This document shows positions 8,462 to 15,468 of a stretch of DNA of 39,932 nucleotides, in pieces. The position numbers were made by a program, and so were the translations under genes. The notes beneath the pieces are model-generated. The model did no database searches. It was not told where the DNA came from and saw nothing but the letters and a program-made list of their open reading frames with translations. This DNA is from Roseovarius atlanticus (GTDB lineage Bacteria > Pseudomonadota > Alphaproteobacteria > Rhodobacterales > Rhodobacteraceae). The first letter of the stretch is position 1. Every line of letters begins with the position of its first letter. The DNA lies in NCBI RefSeq assembly GCF_001441615.1, contig NZ_LAXJ01000030.1, forward strand, positions 1 to 39,932, written 5' to 3'.

Positions 8462-8858
8462 CGCGGTTTGAAGATTTCGTGCTGTCGGCAATCAATGGAC
8501 GGCCTGCAAGGCGTAGAAAAAGGCGCCGCCCTGCGGCGAGGCAAGGATAGATGGCGGCGGCACGACGTGGCGAGGCAAAGGCACGACGTTGCAAGTCGTT
8601 CCAGAACCCCGTGGGGGCCGCCAATTTGGCCAGCAGATGAACGGCATCGCGACCATGAAAATACCGCCCCTCCCATATCGCCACCATGCCGTCGTCAAGG
8701 TCAAACTCATTCAAGAGCGCATCAGCCAGACGAGGGTCTTCCGAACGGGCATCGACAAGATCGACGCGTCCCACCGAACGTCGCAGGTTCAGAACCGATA
8801 CGTAAGAGGAACAGAACGGACAATGACCGTCGTAGATTATCGTGAGTCCGTTGTGCAT
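8454..8858 (-). CDS. DCC-family thiol-disulfide oxidoreductase (DUF393)
   Basis: 134 residues with the defining N-terminal motif YDGHCPFCSSYV (Asp, then Cys-x-x-Cys) of the DCC family, a thioredoxin-like fold predicted to carry out thiol-disulfide exchange. A C-terminal hydrophobic stretch (AAAIYPCLAAGRRLFLRLAG) contains one more Cys. In bacteria DCC domains are often next to, or fused with, HTTM/vitamin-K-carboxylase-like proteins. Here the HTTM gene is divergently transcribed from a shared 94-base intergenic region with two overlapping candidate ECF promoters. A redox role for the HTTM enzyme, for example quinone or cysteine reduction, is an inference. The ribosome-binding site is weak. Confidence 0.87.
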   Translation of the reverse strand: MHNGLTIIYDGHCPFCSSYVSVLNLRRSVGRVDLVDARSEDPRLADALLNEFDLDDGMVAIWEGRYFHGRDAVHLLAKLAAPTGFWNDLQRRAFASPRRAAAIYPCLAAGRRLFLRLAGRPLIADSTKSSNRGE

Positions 8859-8889
8859 CCTGCTATTTCCCGCTGTCCGTCAATTCTTT

Positions 8890-8917
8890 GGGAATAACGT
8901 GTCACGACGCGCGTAAT
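8890..8917 (+). promoter_or_regulatory. Candidate ECF promoter P3 for the HTTM gene
   Basis: GGGAATA (8890-8896), 15 bases, then CGTAAT (8912-8917) on the plus strand, 35 bases before the HTTM start. It is interleaved with P4 on the other strand. Confidence 0.65.
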
Positions 8918-8921
8918 TCCC
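8894..8921 (-). promoter_or_regulatory. Candidate ECF promoter P4 for the DCC gene
   Basis: On the minus strand GGGAATT (8921-8915), 15 bases, then CGTTAT (8899-8894), 35 bases before the DCC start. It overlaps P3 almost completely: GGGAATwACG and its reverse complement serve as -35 on one strand and -10 on the other. Confidence 0.6.
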
Positions 8922-8952
8922 GAACAAGATAATATAAATCCGGAGCAAAGGT

Positions 8953-10344
8953 ATGACGATCCGCGCAACCCCACCATCAAAATTGCTCGCCCGGGCAACG
9001 ATGGCTTTGTCGACCCCGGTGTCTGGGCTTTCTGTCGCTGTTTTCAGGATCGCACTCGGGGCGCTGCTGATGTGGGACTGCTGGCGCTTTATCCGGTACG
9101 ACAGGATCTGGCGCTATTGGGTCGCGCCCGAATTCCATTTCACCTATCCCGGCTTCGGATGGGTCGCGCCCTTGCCCGAACCGTGGATACAACTGGCGTG
9201 GCTGCTGGTCGGCCTCTCGGCGTTCTTCGTCATGATCGGGCTTTTCTACCGGGTCTCGATCGTGGTGCTGACGGTCACGTTCAGCTACTTCTTCCTGCTC
9301 GACAAGGCGGAGTACCTCAACCACTTCTATCTGGTCATTCTGTTCCTGATCCTGATGTGCTTTCTGCCCGCGCATCGCACGCTGTCGCTTGATGCCTGGC
9401 TCCGTCCATCTATTCGGGCACCTCACATTCCCTACGCGGCAGTTTTCATCCTGAGGATGCAGATGGAAATCATGCTCATATTTGCAGGCCTGGTGAAATT
9501 GACGCCGGATTGGCTGGCGGGCGAACCTCTGGGGCTCTGGCTTCGTGCGCAAGCCGACGACTTTGCCTTTGGATTTCTGTTTCACTACGACTGGATCATC
9601 ATCGCAGGTGCCTGGAGTACCATTGGGCTGCATGTCCTTGGCGCTCCGCTGCTGCTCTGGCGCAGAACGAGGATCACGGTGTCCGCGATCTACTGCGTGT
9701 TCCACAGCCTGAACGCCATTTTCTTCAATATCGGTATCTTTCCATGGGTGACCATCGCGGCAACGACGATATTCTTCGCACCCGATTGGCCGGGCCGGAT
9801 AATCACGACCCTCCGGACATCCGATGCGCGCGCGGCCCCGATGCCGGGCTCTGCAACGAAAATTCCCAGGGTCGCTTTGATTGGCTTAGCTGCATGGATA
9901 GCGCTTCAGATCGCGCTGCCGCTCCGGGCCGCCGCTTTCGACAGCGAAGTCCGGTGGAGTGGAGACGGCCACCGTTTCTCTTGGCGTATGCGGATCTATG
10001 ACCGTTCAGCCGAAGGCGCTTTCATTGTCGAGGCCGACGGTCAGGAGTGGACCGTCGTTCCGACCGACTACCTGACCCCGCGCCAAGCATCGAAGATGCT
10101 TGTGCGCAGCGATATGGTGCACCAATTCGCCAACCACCTTGCAGATACCTGGCGAACAGTTGGGTATCGAGACGTGAGCGTGTATGCGGAGATCGAAAAG
10201 TCGCTGAATGGTCGCAGCCCGCAGCTGTTTGTTGATCCCGAAGTAGACATCGCTAACGCGGAGCTTTCGTCATTTGCTAAAGATACGTGGGTCATGCCGC
10301 TGCTGGATCCGATCCAGGGCGCCGGGGAGAACAGAATGCGTTAA
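8953..10344 (+). CDS. HTTM / vitamin-K-dependent gamma-carboxylase-like membrane protein
   Basis: 463 residues. The first ~310 form several transmembrane helices. Three segments match vitamin-K gamma-carboxylases: DKAEYLNHFYL (about 117-127) with PAHRTLSLDAW after it; IFAGLVKLTPDWL (about 176-188), whose Lys182 aligns with the catalytic-base lysine of the animal enzyme (AGVKKLDADW); and GHRFSWRMRIYD (about 340-351) in the soluble C-terminal part. The family carboxylates Glu to Gla using reduced vitamin K, CO2 and O2; most bacterial members have no known substrate. It is divergent from the DCC gene with interleaved ECF-like promoters. The nearest acidic exported proteins are the poly-Asp protein and the protease. 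Carboxylase activity is plausible but not shown. Confidence 0.88.
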   Translation: MTIRATPPSKLLARATMALSTPVSGLSVAVFRIALGALLMWDCWRFIRYDRIWRYWVAPEFHFTYPGFGWVAPLPEPWIQLAWLLVGLSAFFVMIGLFYRVSIVVLTVTFSYFFLLDKAEYLNHFYLVILFLILMCFLPAHRTLSLDAWLRPSIRAPHIPYAAVFILRMQMEIMLIFAGLVKLTPDWLAGEPLGLWLRAQADDFAFGFLFHYDWIIIAGAWSTIGLHVLGAPLLLWRRTRITVSAIYCVFHSLNAIFFNIGIFPWVTIAATTIFFAPDWPGRIITTLRTSDARAAPMPGSATKIPRVALIGLAAWIALQIALPLRAAAFDSEVRWSGDGHRFSWRMRIYDRSAEGAFIVEADGQEWTVVPTDYLTPRQASKMLVRSDMVHQFANHLADTWRTVGYRDVSVYAEIEKSLNGRSPQLFVDPEVDIANAELSSFAKDTWVMPLLDPIQGAGENRMR

Positions 10345-10696
10345 GAGTTTCGTCTCAGGCAGCGGCACCCAATTTCAAAAACCACATCGGACCTGGTGAT
10401 AGTTGTTTTCAATAGCAACCATTTGCTCCGATCGCACCATTCATCATGTTGGGCTCACTTCAGTCGTTTGCCGCAAGGTGCATGAGGCCCAGGCGGGGCA
10501 TTCGGGTACATGCACCTTCCAGCCGCCTTAGACCACCGTCGGTGACTGGGTCCGCGTTATGCCGGCTTTTTATCAGGCGCTGAGTGAAGCCGAGATAGTT
10601 GATGAACCCTCATGTAGCGACCGACCCTGGACAATTCTGCCGTTCGGTTTGGCATCCCCCGACGTGTATTCCTGGGGAGCAGTTCGAGAAGCCTTT
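10345..10696. other. Intergenic, no gene seen
   Basis: About 350 bases between the HTTM stop and the stop of the next leftward gene. No convincing coding sequence, hairpin terminator or RNA was recognised. The composition looks more AT-rich and irregular than the flanks, in keeping with the disturbed region that follows. Confidence 0.5.
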
Positions 10697-10996
10697 TCAG
10701 CCTTCAGATGAGGCCACCATCTCTCCTGCGTAAGCATCCATAAGCTCCGCTCCAAATTCCTCTTCACCTTCGCCTCTGAGAGCCGAGATACTTGCGAGCG
10801 CTTTATCGCGAACTTCCCGGTTGGGGTATACCGTTACAATGGCAAAACGGTCCAATTCCGTGTCGACGAGCATTGAGCGCTCTGCACCCAGAGAAATGAG
10901 CCCAGGAAAGTATTTTCGCACCATCAATTGCTTCACATGCGCGAGGTTCTCCAACTCACCTACCATTCGCCATGTCGTGATGGAAACAAAGCTCAT
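10697..10996 (-). CDS. Small conserved-looking protein, possible dimeric alpha/beta-barrel (ABM-like)
   Basis: 99 residues from ATG 10996, chosen for the strong GGAGGAAGG ribosome-binding site just upstream; the frame stays open to 11170, but that extension looks non-coding. The sequence starts FVSITTWRMVGELENLAHVKQ and contains SMLVDTELDRFAIVTVYPNRE. This alternation of beta strand and amphipathic helix resembles the antibiotic-biosynthesis-monooxygenase/dimeric alpha-beta barrel fold, but I do not recognise a named family. It is a single gene between two non-coding or decayed stretches. Function unknown. Confidence 0.6.
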   Translation of the reverse strand: MSFVSITTWRMVGELENLAHVKQLMVRKYFPGLISLGAERSMLVDTELDRFAIVTVYPNREVRDKALASISALRGEGEEEFGAELMDAYAGEMVASSEG

Positions 10997-11170
10997 TTGA
11001 CCTTCCTCCGCAAAACGAACATAGCACATATTTGCGCCCCGGTCCCTTTCGCAGTCGCAGTCAGGCTTTGCATGGCGGTCGTTAGTGGAACTGTGGCGCG
11101 CTGAGAATAAGATGCGATAAGTGCCGATCGCTTTGACCGGCTTGAGTGCTCGTACTCTGGCGGCGACCAT

Positions 11171-11773
11171 TCAACGTGCCAGCCGCACCAACAACCCGCG
11201 CACGTTCGAGACATGCCATCGGCCTCCCCGTCGGGTCATGATCCTGCGGTCATTCAGCGCCTCCGCGATGCCTCGGAGTGTCGTCACGGCGTGCTTCGTG
11301 GCGCAATAGACCGCGCCGGACGCCACGGTGACATGGCCATAGACCGAGGACACGTTGATGACCTGGCCAGATTTCTGCTCTTTGAAGATCGGCAGCACGG
11401 CGGCAATGCCGTAAAGTGTGCCCTTCATGTTCACGTCGATCATCTGGTCCCACTCGTCGATCCGCAGGCTTTCGAGGGGCGAGAGCGGCATGAGACCCGC
11501 GTTGTTGACGATGACGTCGACGCGGCCGAACGTGTCCTTGGCCTTGGTGACGAGCGCCCGCACATCGTCGAGCTTGGTCACGTCGGTTTCCATCGCGACG
11601 GCCTCGCCGCGCGCGTCGTTGATGTCTTTGACGATGCTGTCGAGCCGGTCCTTGCGGCGCGCGCCAAGGGCAAGTTTCGCGCCTTTGGTGGCCAGGTCGC
11701 GGGCCGTGGGCTCGCCCATGCCCGAGGAGGCGCCGGTGATGACGATGACTTTGCCTGTGATGTTGTCGGTCAT
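11171..11773 (-). pseudogene. SDR oxidoreductase truncated and fused to a serine-recombinase tail
   Basis: The first ~164 residues are a normal short-chain dehydrogenase/reductase: TGASSGMGE cofactor motif, NNAGLMP, INVSSVYG and the YCATK catalytic Tyr/Lys. SDRs of this type run to about 245 residues, but here the similarity stops after KHAVT. The last ~36 residues (from about 11281 to the stop) read IAEALNDRRIMTRRGGRWHVSNVRGLL, which is the 'IAxxLNxRGIxTxxGGxWxxSxVRxLL' pattern of the recombinase domain in large serine recombinases. So an SDR gene has been cut and joined in frame to the 3' end of a recombinase gene. The substrate-binding C-terminus is missing, so it is probably inactive. An AAGGACA ribosome-binding site precedes the start. 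Confidence 0.75.
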
Positions 11774-11861
11774 GATGTGTCCTTTCGTTTTGGATGCAGG
11801 TTTGGGGCGGACAGGCTGTGAAAGCCCTGCCCGATGTGGGTGGGTTGAGGTTCAGGGTGGC

Positions 11862-12021
11862 CTAGTCCGCCAGCTCGATGCGGACAGGAAAATCTCCGTC
11901 GCGGACAAGCACGTCGATCGGCCCGTCAAAGGCGCCAAGCCGCACAAGGCCACGCGAGCGCTGGAATGGCTTGTAGAAGATCGACAGATCGCCCCAAGGC
12001 GCATAAAGCGTGATGTCACCG
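11862..12021 (-). pseudogene. Cyclophilin-like-fold protein, C-terminal fragment
   Basis: About 52 residues ending at a TAG stop: GDITLYAPWGDLSIFYKPF, then GLVRLGAFDGPID and FPVRIELAD. This matches the C-terminal part of small bacterial cyclophilin-like fold proteins, which are about 110-130 residues long. The N-terminal half is absent: upstream of about 12021 the DNA switches to a different gene fragment on the other strand. It lies directly before the SDR on the same strand, an arrangement that suggests an old two-gene operon cut at both ends. Confidence 0.6.
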
Positions 12022-12160
12022 GCCTTGTCACATTTGCCGCGCTGATGACACGGCAAGACACGGGCGCCTTGTCCGATCACGTGGCGCTGGCGCTGGACGC
12101 GGGCGTCACCGCGGCCGAGATTTCCGAGACGATCACGCATCTGGCCTTTTACACCGGATG
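12021..12160 (+). pseudogene. Carboxymuconolactone decarboxylase-family fragment
   Basis: In the plus frame this reads GLVTFAALMTRQDTGALSDH, then ALALDAGVTAAEISETITHLAFYTG. This is the C-terminal helical part of a carboxymuconolactone decarboxylase/AhpD-like protein, where the usual text is VTxAALxxxxDTGALxxH and EITHLAFYxGW. No start codon or N-terminal part is present; the left end abuts the cyclophilin-like fragment and the right end breaks after FYTG. Clearly a remnant. Confidence 0.65.
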
Positions 12161-12295
12161 CTGGATATCCAAGGCGTGCGCGAGACCGTGAACATGGACC
12201 ATATCACGCGCGGCTACTATTATATCAAGGCACTGAACCCGACGCGCATCCGGCCCGTGGGCCCCGCGCATGTGGTCAAGACGCTTGGGCTTTGA
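12161..12295 (+). pseudogene. C-terminal tail of a glutathionyl-hydroquinone reductase/GST-like gene
   Basis: A 44-residue open stretch, ending in TGA, reads GVRETVNMDHITRGYYYIKALNP followed by TRIRPVGP. This resembles the conserved C-terminus of YqjG/Ecm4-type glutathione transferases (pattern: ...DHIKRHYY...INPTGIVPxGP). It is in a different frame from the preceding fragment and has no N-terminal part. The family call is moderate; that it is a broken gene is more certain. Confidence 0.55.
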
Positions 12296-12821
12296 GGTTG
12301 GAATTAACTCGCCGACTGTGACCTAGATCAGCCGTTGCGGCATGTCTGAAAATGTTTCGCGTTTCACACCCTGCCTACTCGGCTATCATGGTTCCCCTAT
12401 CAGACGAACGTCCGGCAATATTAATGCTCCAACCGACACACTGGATTGAAGATTTCGCCAAAGCGGACGTTGAACATTGATGCAGCGAAGGTCCGCTCCC
12501 CGCCCAACCTGCCGGGAAGAACACACAAAGTTCCGGCTTGAACCAAAGTCCGATACAATTTGACGCTAGTCGCTTTTGGGCAACCGACACCGAAATCCAA
12601 GGCAACAGGTGGCGTTCTTGGAATCGCCAGTATTATCAGTGCCTTGAAAGGCTATTCACCAAATCGGCGCAGTCATGAGGTCCGGAGAATACCAGCCCTG
12701 AGAGACCGCTTCCGTGCTTCTTAGCCCAAGCGTCGGTGCTCGGCCCATCCTGCATAACTCTCAAATATAACGGGAAAATCCGGCCGCAGCCGGATCCGGA
12801 GAACGCTTTCGCGGGGGCAAG
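12296..12821. other. Intergenic, no gene seen
   Basis: About 525 bases, less GC-rich than the flanks. Short open frames here show no recognisable protein character. An imperfect inverted pair AGCGGAC ... GTCCGCT occurs near 12460-12505. It is taken as decayed accessory DNA bordering the tRNA gene. Confidence 0.5.
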
Positions 12822-12911
12822 TGGCGGAGAGACAGGGATTCGAACCCTGGAGACGGTTTCCCGCCTACACGCGTTCCAGGCGTGCGCCTTCGACCACTCG
12901 GCCACCTCTCC
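12822..12911 (-). tRNA. tRNA-Ser (anticodon GGA)
   Basis: On the minus strand this is a 90-nt class II tRNA starting GGAGAGGTGGCCGAGTGG, with a TGGAA anticodon loop core (GGA, reading UCC/UCU), a long variable arm, the T-loop GGTTCGAATCC, and an acceptor strand closed by an encoded CCA. The decayed gene fragments to its left make it a possible integration target. No direct repeat of its 3' end was spotted within the window. Confidence 0.95.
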
Positions 12912-12969
12912 GGTCTGGCCTCTTTATCGCCAGCGATCATGCCAGTTCAAGAGCTTTCTTACGCGCCGC

Positions 12970-15468
12970 TCAGCGGCCATCGCCTGCCCCGCCGCCACCG
13001 CCGTCGCCGTCCGCATCCCCGTCCATGTCTGGTGGTTCGTCGCGCTGGCGCGGCACGCTGGCGGCTGGTGCGGGCATCGCGGCGGGCGTTTCTGCGGCAT
13101 CGGTTCCGGCTTTGCCGGCACCACCGCCCAAGACTTCGGCATTGCGAATCCAGATGTCGCGCTGCGCGAACGGTATCTCGATCCCGGCTGCCGCGAACCG
13201 GCTGGCAATTTCGTGGTTCATTTCCGAATGCACGGACAGCACGTAGTTCACGTCGCGCAATATGGCACGGATCTCGAAATCCAGCGCGTCAGCCCCGAAG
13301 CCGCGGAACACCACCGCCGGCGGCGGATTCAGCAGGACAAGCGGATGCGCCTCGGCAATCTCCTGCAGGATGCCTTCGACCATCTTCGTGTCCGTGCCAT
13401 AGGCCACGCCCACCGGCACGATCAGGCGCCCAACGGTGTTGCCGCGGGTATAGTTCGTGACCCGACCCGACACGAGATCGGCATTGGGCACGATTACGTC
13501 GGACCGGTCGAAGGTCTGGATGATCGTCGAGCGTACCGAGATGTCCTTGACGTTGCCGTGCACGCCGCCCACCTCGATCCAATCGCCTTCGGAAATGGGC
13601 CGTTCGACCAGCAGGATGATGCCGCTGACAAAGTTCGACACCACGTTTTGCAGACCAAAACCGATACCGACCGAAAGCGCGCCAGCGACATAGCCCAGAG
13701 CGGTAAGGTCGATACCCGCGCTGGTGATGGCGATGATCGCGGCGAGGAAGATCCCGATATATCCGACCCCGGACAGGATCGCATTGCGTCCGCCGGGGTC
13801 AATCTTGGTCTTCGGCAGGATGGTGTTCCTGAGCGCGCCCTGAAGCAGACGCGTCGCGGTGTACCCCAGAACAAAAACAAACGCGAGCGTCAGAAAGATC
13901 ATGGGCGAAATGCGCGTCTCGCCGATCATGAACCCTTCGGCGGCGCGGGCATAAAGCTCGGTCAGGTCCGCAACCCGCGCGCCCCAGATAAGCGCGAAGA
14001 CCGGCAACGACATCAGTACAAGCACCACACCCACCAGGATGGGAATAAGCGACTCACCGGCGCCCGCGCGGTTGCGGGTCACCAGAACGTACACCTCGAC
14101 CACGACCCGTTGCAGCACCAGCAGCATCGCAAGCAATTCGATCGAGCCCAGGGACGGGTAAAGCAGTGCCTGCGCCAGCCGGAAGTATCCGATCGCCCCC
14201 AGCAGCGGGACGACGACGGAAAGCGCAGCCATAAGAAAAGCGAGGATGCCTGTCATGCGCGAGCGATAGGTTTCCTGACCCTCGGCCTCCGCATCCGCCC
14301 GGACATGCTCTCGCAAAAGCCGCGAGATACGCAGCAGAAGAAGGCTGCACACGACCATGACCGGAAACTGAATCACCACCGAGGCCGGCTGACTCCACTG
14401 CGAAATGTCACCGACCTGCTGAATGAAAACGCTCCCCGACGCAAACGCGCCAAGAAGCATCCCGTAAAAACGTCCCTTTCGGCGGCTTTCTTTCGACAGG
14501 TTCAGCGGCAGAGTGCGGGCTTCCTGAGCGGGGAAAACGCGCGAGGCAAGCCAGCGTGCAAGAAGGAAGGTAAAGACGAGCGGACCGAGAACATCCAGCA
14601 TCTGGCTGCCGCGCAATCCGACCAGGCCGGAGCTGGAGATCGCTTCGATCAGGAAGTACACGCCGAACAGCGGCAGCAGCAGGCTGCCCATGGAGACGAT
14701 GAAGCCGATGATCCATCGCGCCGCGCCGGGATCTTCGCCCAGGATCCTGCGTGTCAGTTTGTGCGTCCACGCGCGCCCCCGTGCCACCAGCACGAGGCCG
14801 ATCACCGACATGACCAGCAAGGCCGGAATATTCCCCCGGGTTTCGTCGCGCTGGACGGGGTTGCCCCATGCGGTCGTGACCTCCGAGCGCAGGGTCGACG
14901 CGGTCCGGGCAAGCGCGGCAAAGCCTTCGGGCCAGTGAACCGGGTTCAGCGGCGATGCGCCAAACTCCAGGATCTCACGGGTCTGTCGCTCACGGATGAT
15001 CGTGTCGATGCCCTGGATCAGCCCGTCGGCACGGGTGAAGGAAAGTTCGGCCTGGCGCACCGGCTCCCGCAGGCGAGCGAGCCGGTCTTGCAGCATATTG
15101 CGTTCCGCCGTGATCTCGGCGGGTTCGGTCTCGCCCTCTTCCGGCGCGGGGCCAATCGCTTCCAGCTGGCGCTGTACTGTTCCTATAGCGTTTCGATTGA
15201 TGTCCTGGGCCTCCAGGAACTGCTGCCGCCAGCCGGCCAGCTCGTTGCGCAATGCCTCCAGTGCGTTGGTCGAGGCCCGGCCCGTTTCGATGGCCTCGTC
15301 CGCCCGCTGTGCCACACGCGTCCAGGTCTCATAGTCAGGCAAGTCGTCGGAAGCTTGCGATTGTGCCGCCGCAGGCAACGTGGTCGAGATCAGTGCAGTC
15401 GTCAGCCCTGCCCCGCATCCGGCCAGTATCAGGACCAGAACGATCAGGCAGCGCAGCACTCGGGTCAT
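12970..15468 (-). CDS. Large mechanosensitive channel (MscS/MscK type, DUF3772)
   Basis: 832 residues. An N-terminal signal-like segment (about 1-36, with LAGC and a later PAAAQS cleavage-like site) is followed by a periplasmic coiled-coil-rich DUF3772 domain (about 40-200), many transmembrane helices, and the MscS pore and beta domain near residues 590-790: GYVAGALSVGIGFGLQNVVSNFVSGIILLVE, with the Gly/Ala pore helix, then PISEGDWIEVG. The C-terminal tail is low-complexity Gly/Asp. The channel opens under membrane tension to protect against osmotic downshock. ATG 15468 overlaps the cysK stop by 4 bases; the long open frame further upstream is antisense or shadow in cysK. It is last in the leftward phrA-cfa-trgA-trgB-cysK-mscS chain. 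Confidence 0.92.
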   Translation of the reverse strand: MTRVLRCLIVLVLILAGCGAGLTTALISTTLPAAAQSQASDDLPDYETWTRVAQRADEAIETGRASTNALEALRNELAGWRQQFLEAQDINRNAIGTVQRQLEAIGPAPEEGETEPAEITAERNMLQDRLARLREPVRQAELSFTRADGLIQGIDTIIRERQTREILEFGASPLNPVHWPEGFAALARTASTLRSEVTTAWGNPVQRDETRGNIPALLVMSVIGLVLVARGRAWTHKLTRRILGEDPGAARWIIGFIVSMGSLLLPLFGVYFLIEAISSSGLVGLRGSQMLDVLGPLVFTFLLARWLASRVFPAQEARTLPLNLSKESRRKGRFYGMLLGAFASGSVFIQQVGDISQWSQPASVVIQFPVMVVCSLLLLRISRLLREHVRADAEAEGQETYRSRMTGILAFLMAALSVVVPLLGAIGYFRLAQALLYPSLGSIELLAMLLVLQRVVVEVYVLVTRNRAGAGESLIPILVGVVLVLMSLPVFALIWGARVADLTELYARAAEGFMIGETRISPMIFLTLAFVFVLGYTATRLLQGALRNTILPKTKIDPGGRNAILSGVGYIGIFLAAIIAITSAGIDLTALGYVAGALSVGIGFGLQNVVSNFVSGIILLVERPISEGDWIEVGGVHGNVKDISVRSTIIQTFDRSDVIVPNADLVSGRVTNYTRGNTVGRLIVPVGVAYGTDTKMVEGILQEIAEAHPLVLLNPPPAVVFRGFGADALDFEIRAILRDVNYVLSVHSEMNHEIASRFAAAGIEIPFAQRDIWIRNAEVLGGGAGKAGTDAAETPAAMPAPAASVPRQRDEPPDMDGDADGDGGGGGAGDGR

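Noticed and set aside
12822..12911. tRNA-Ser as a proven attachment site
   Set aside because: A decayed recombinase tail lies 1.5 kb away, but I could not find a repeat of the tRNA 3' end within the window, so no att pair is claimed.
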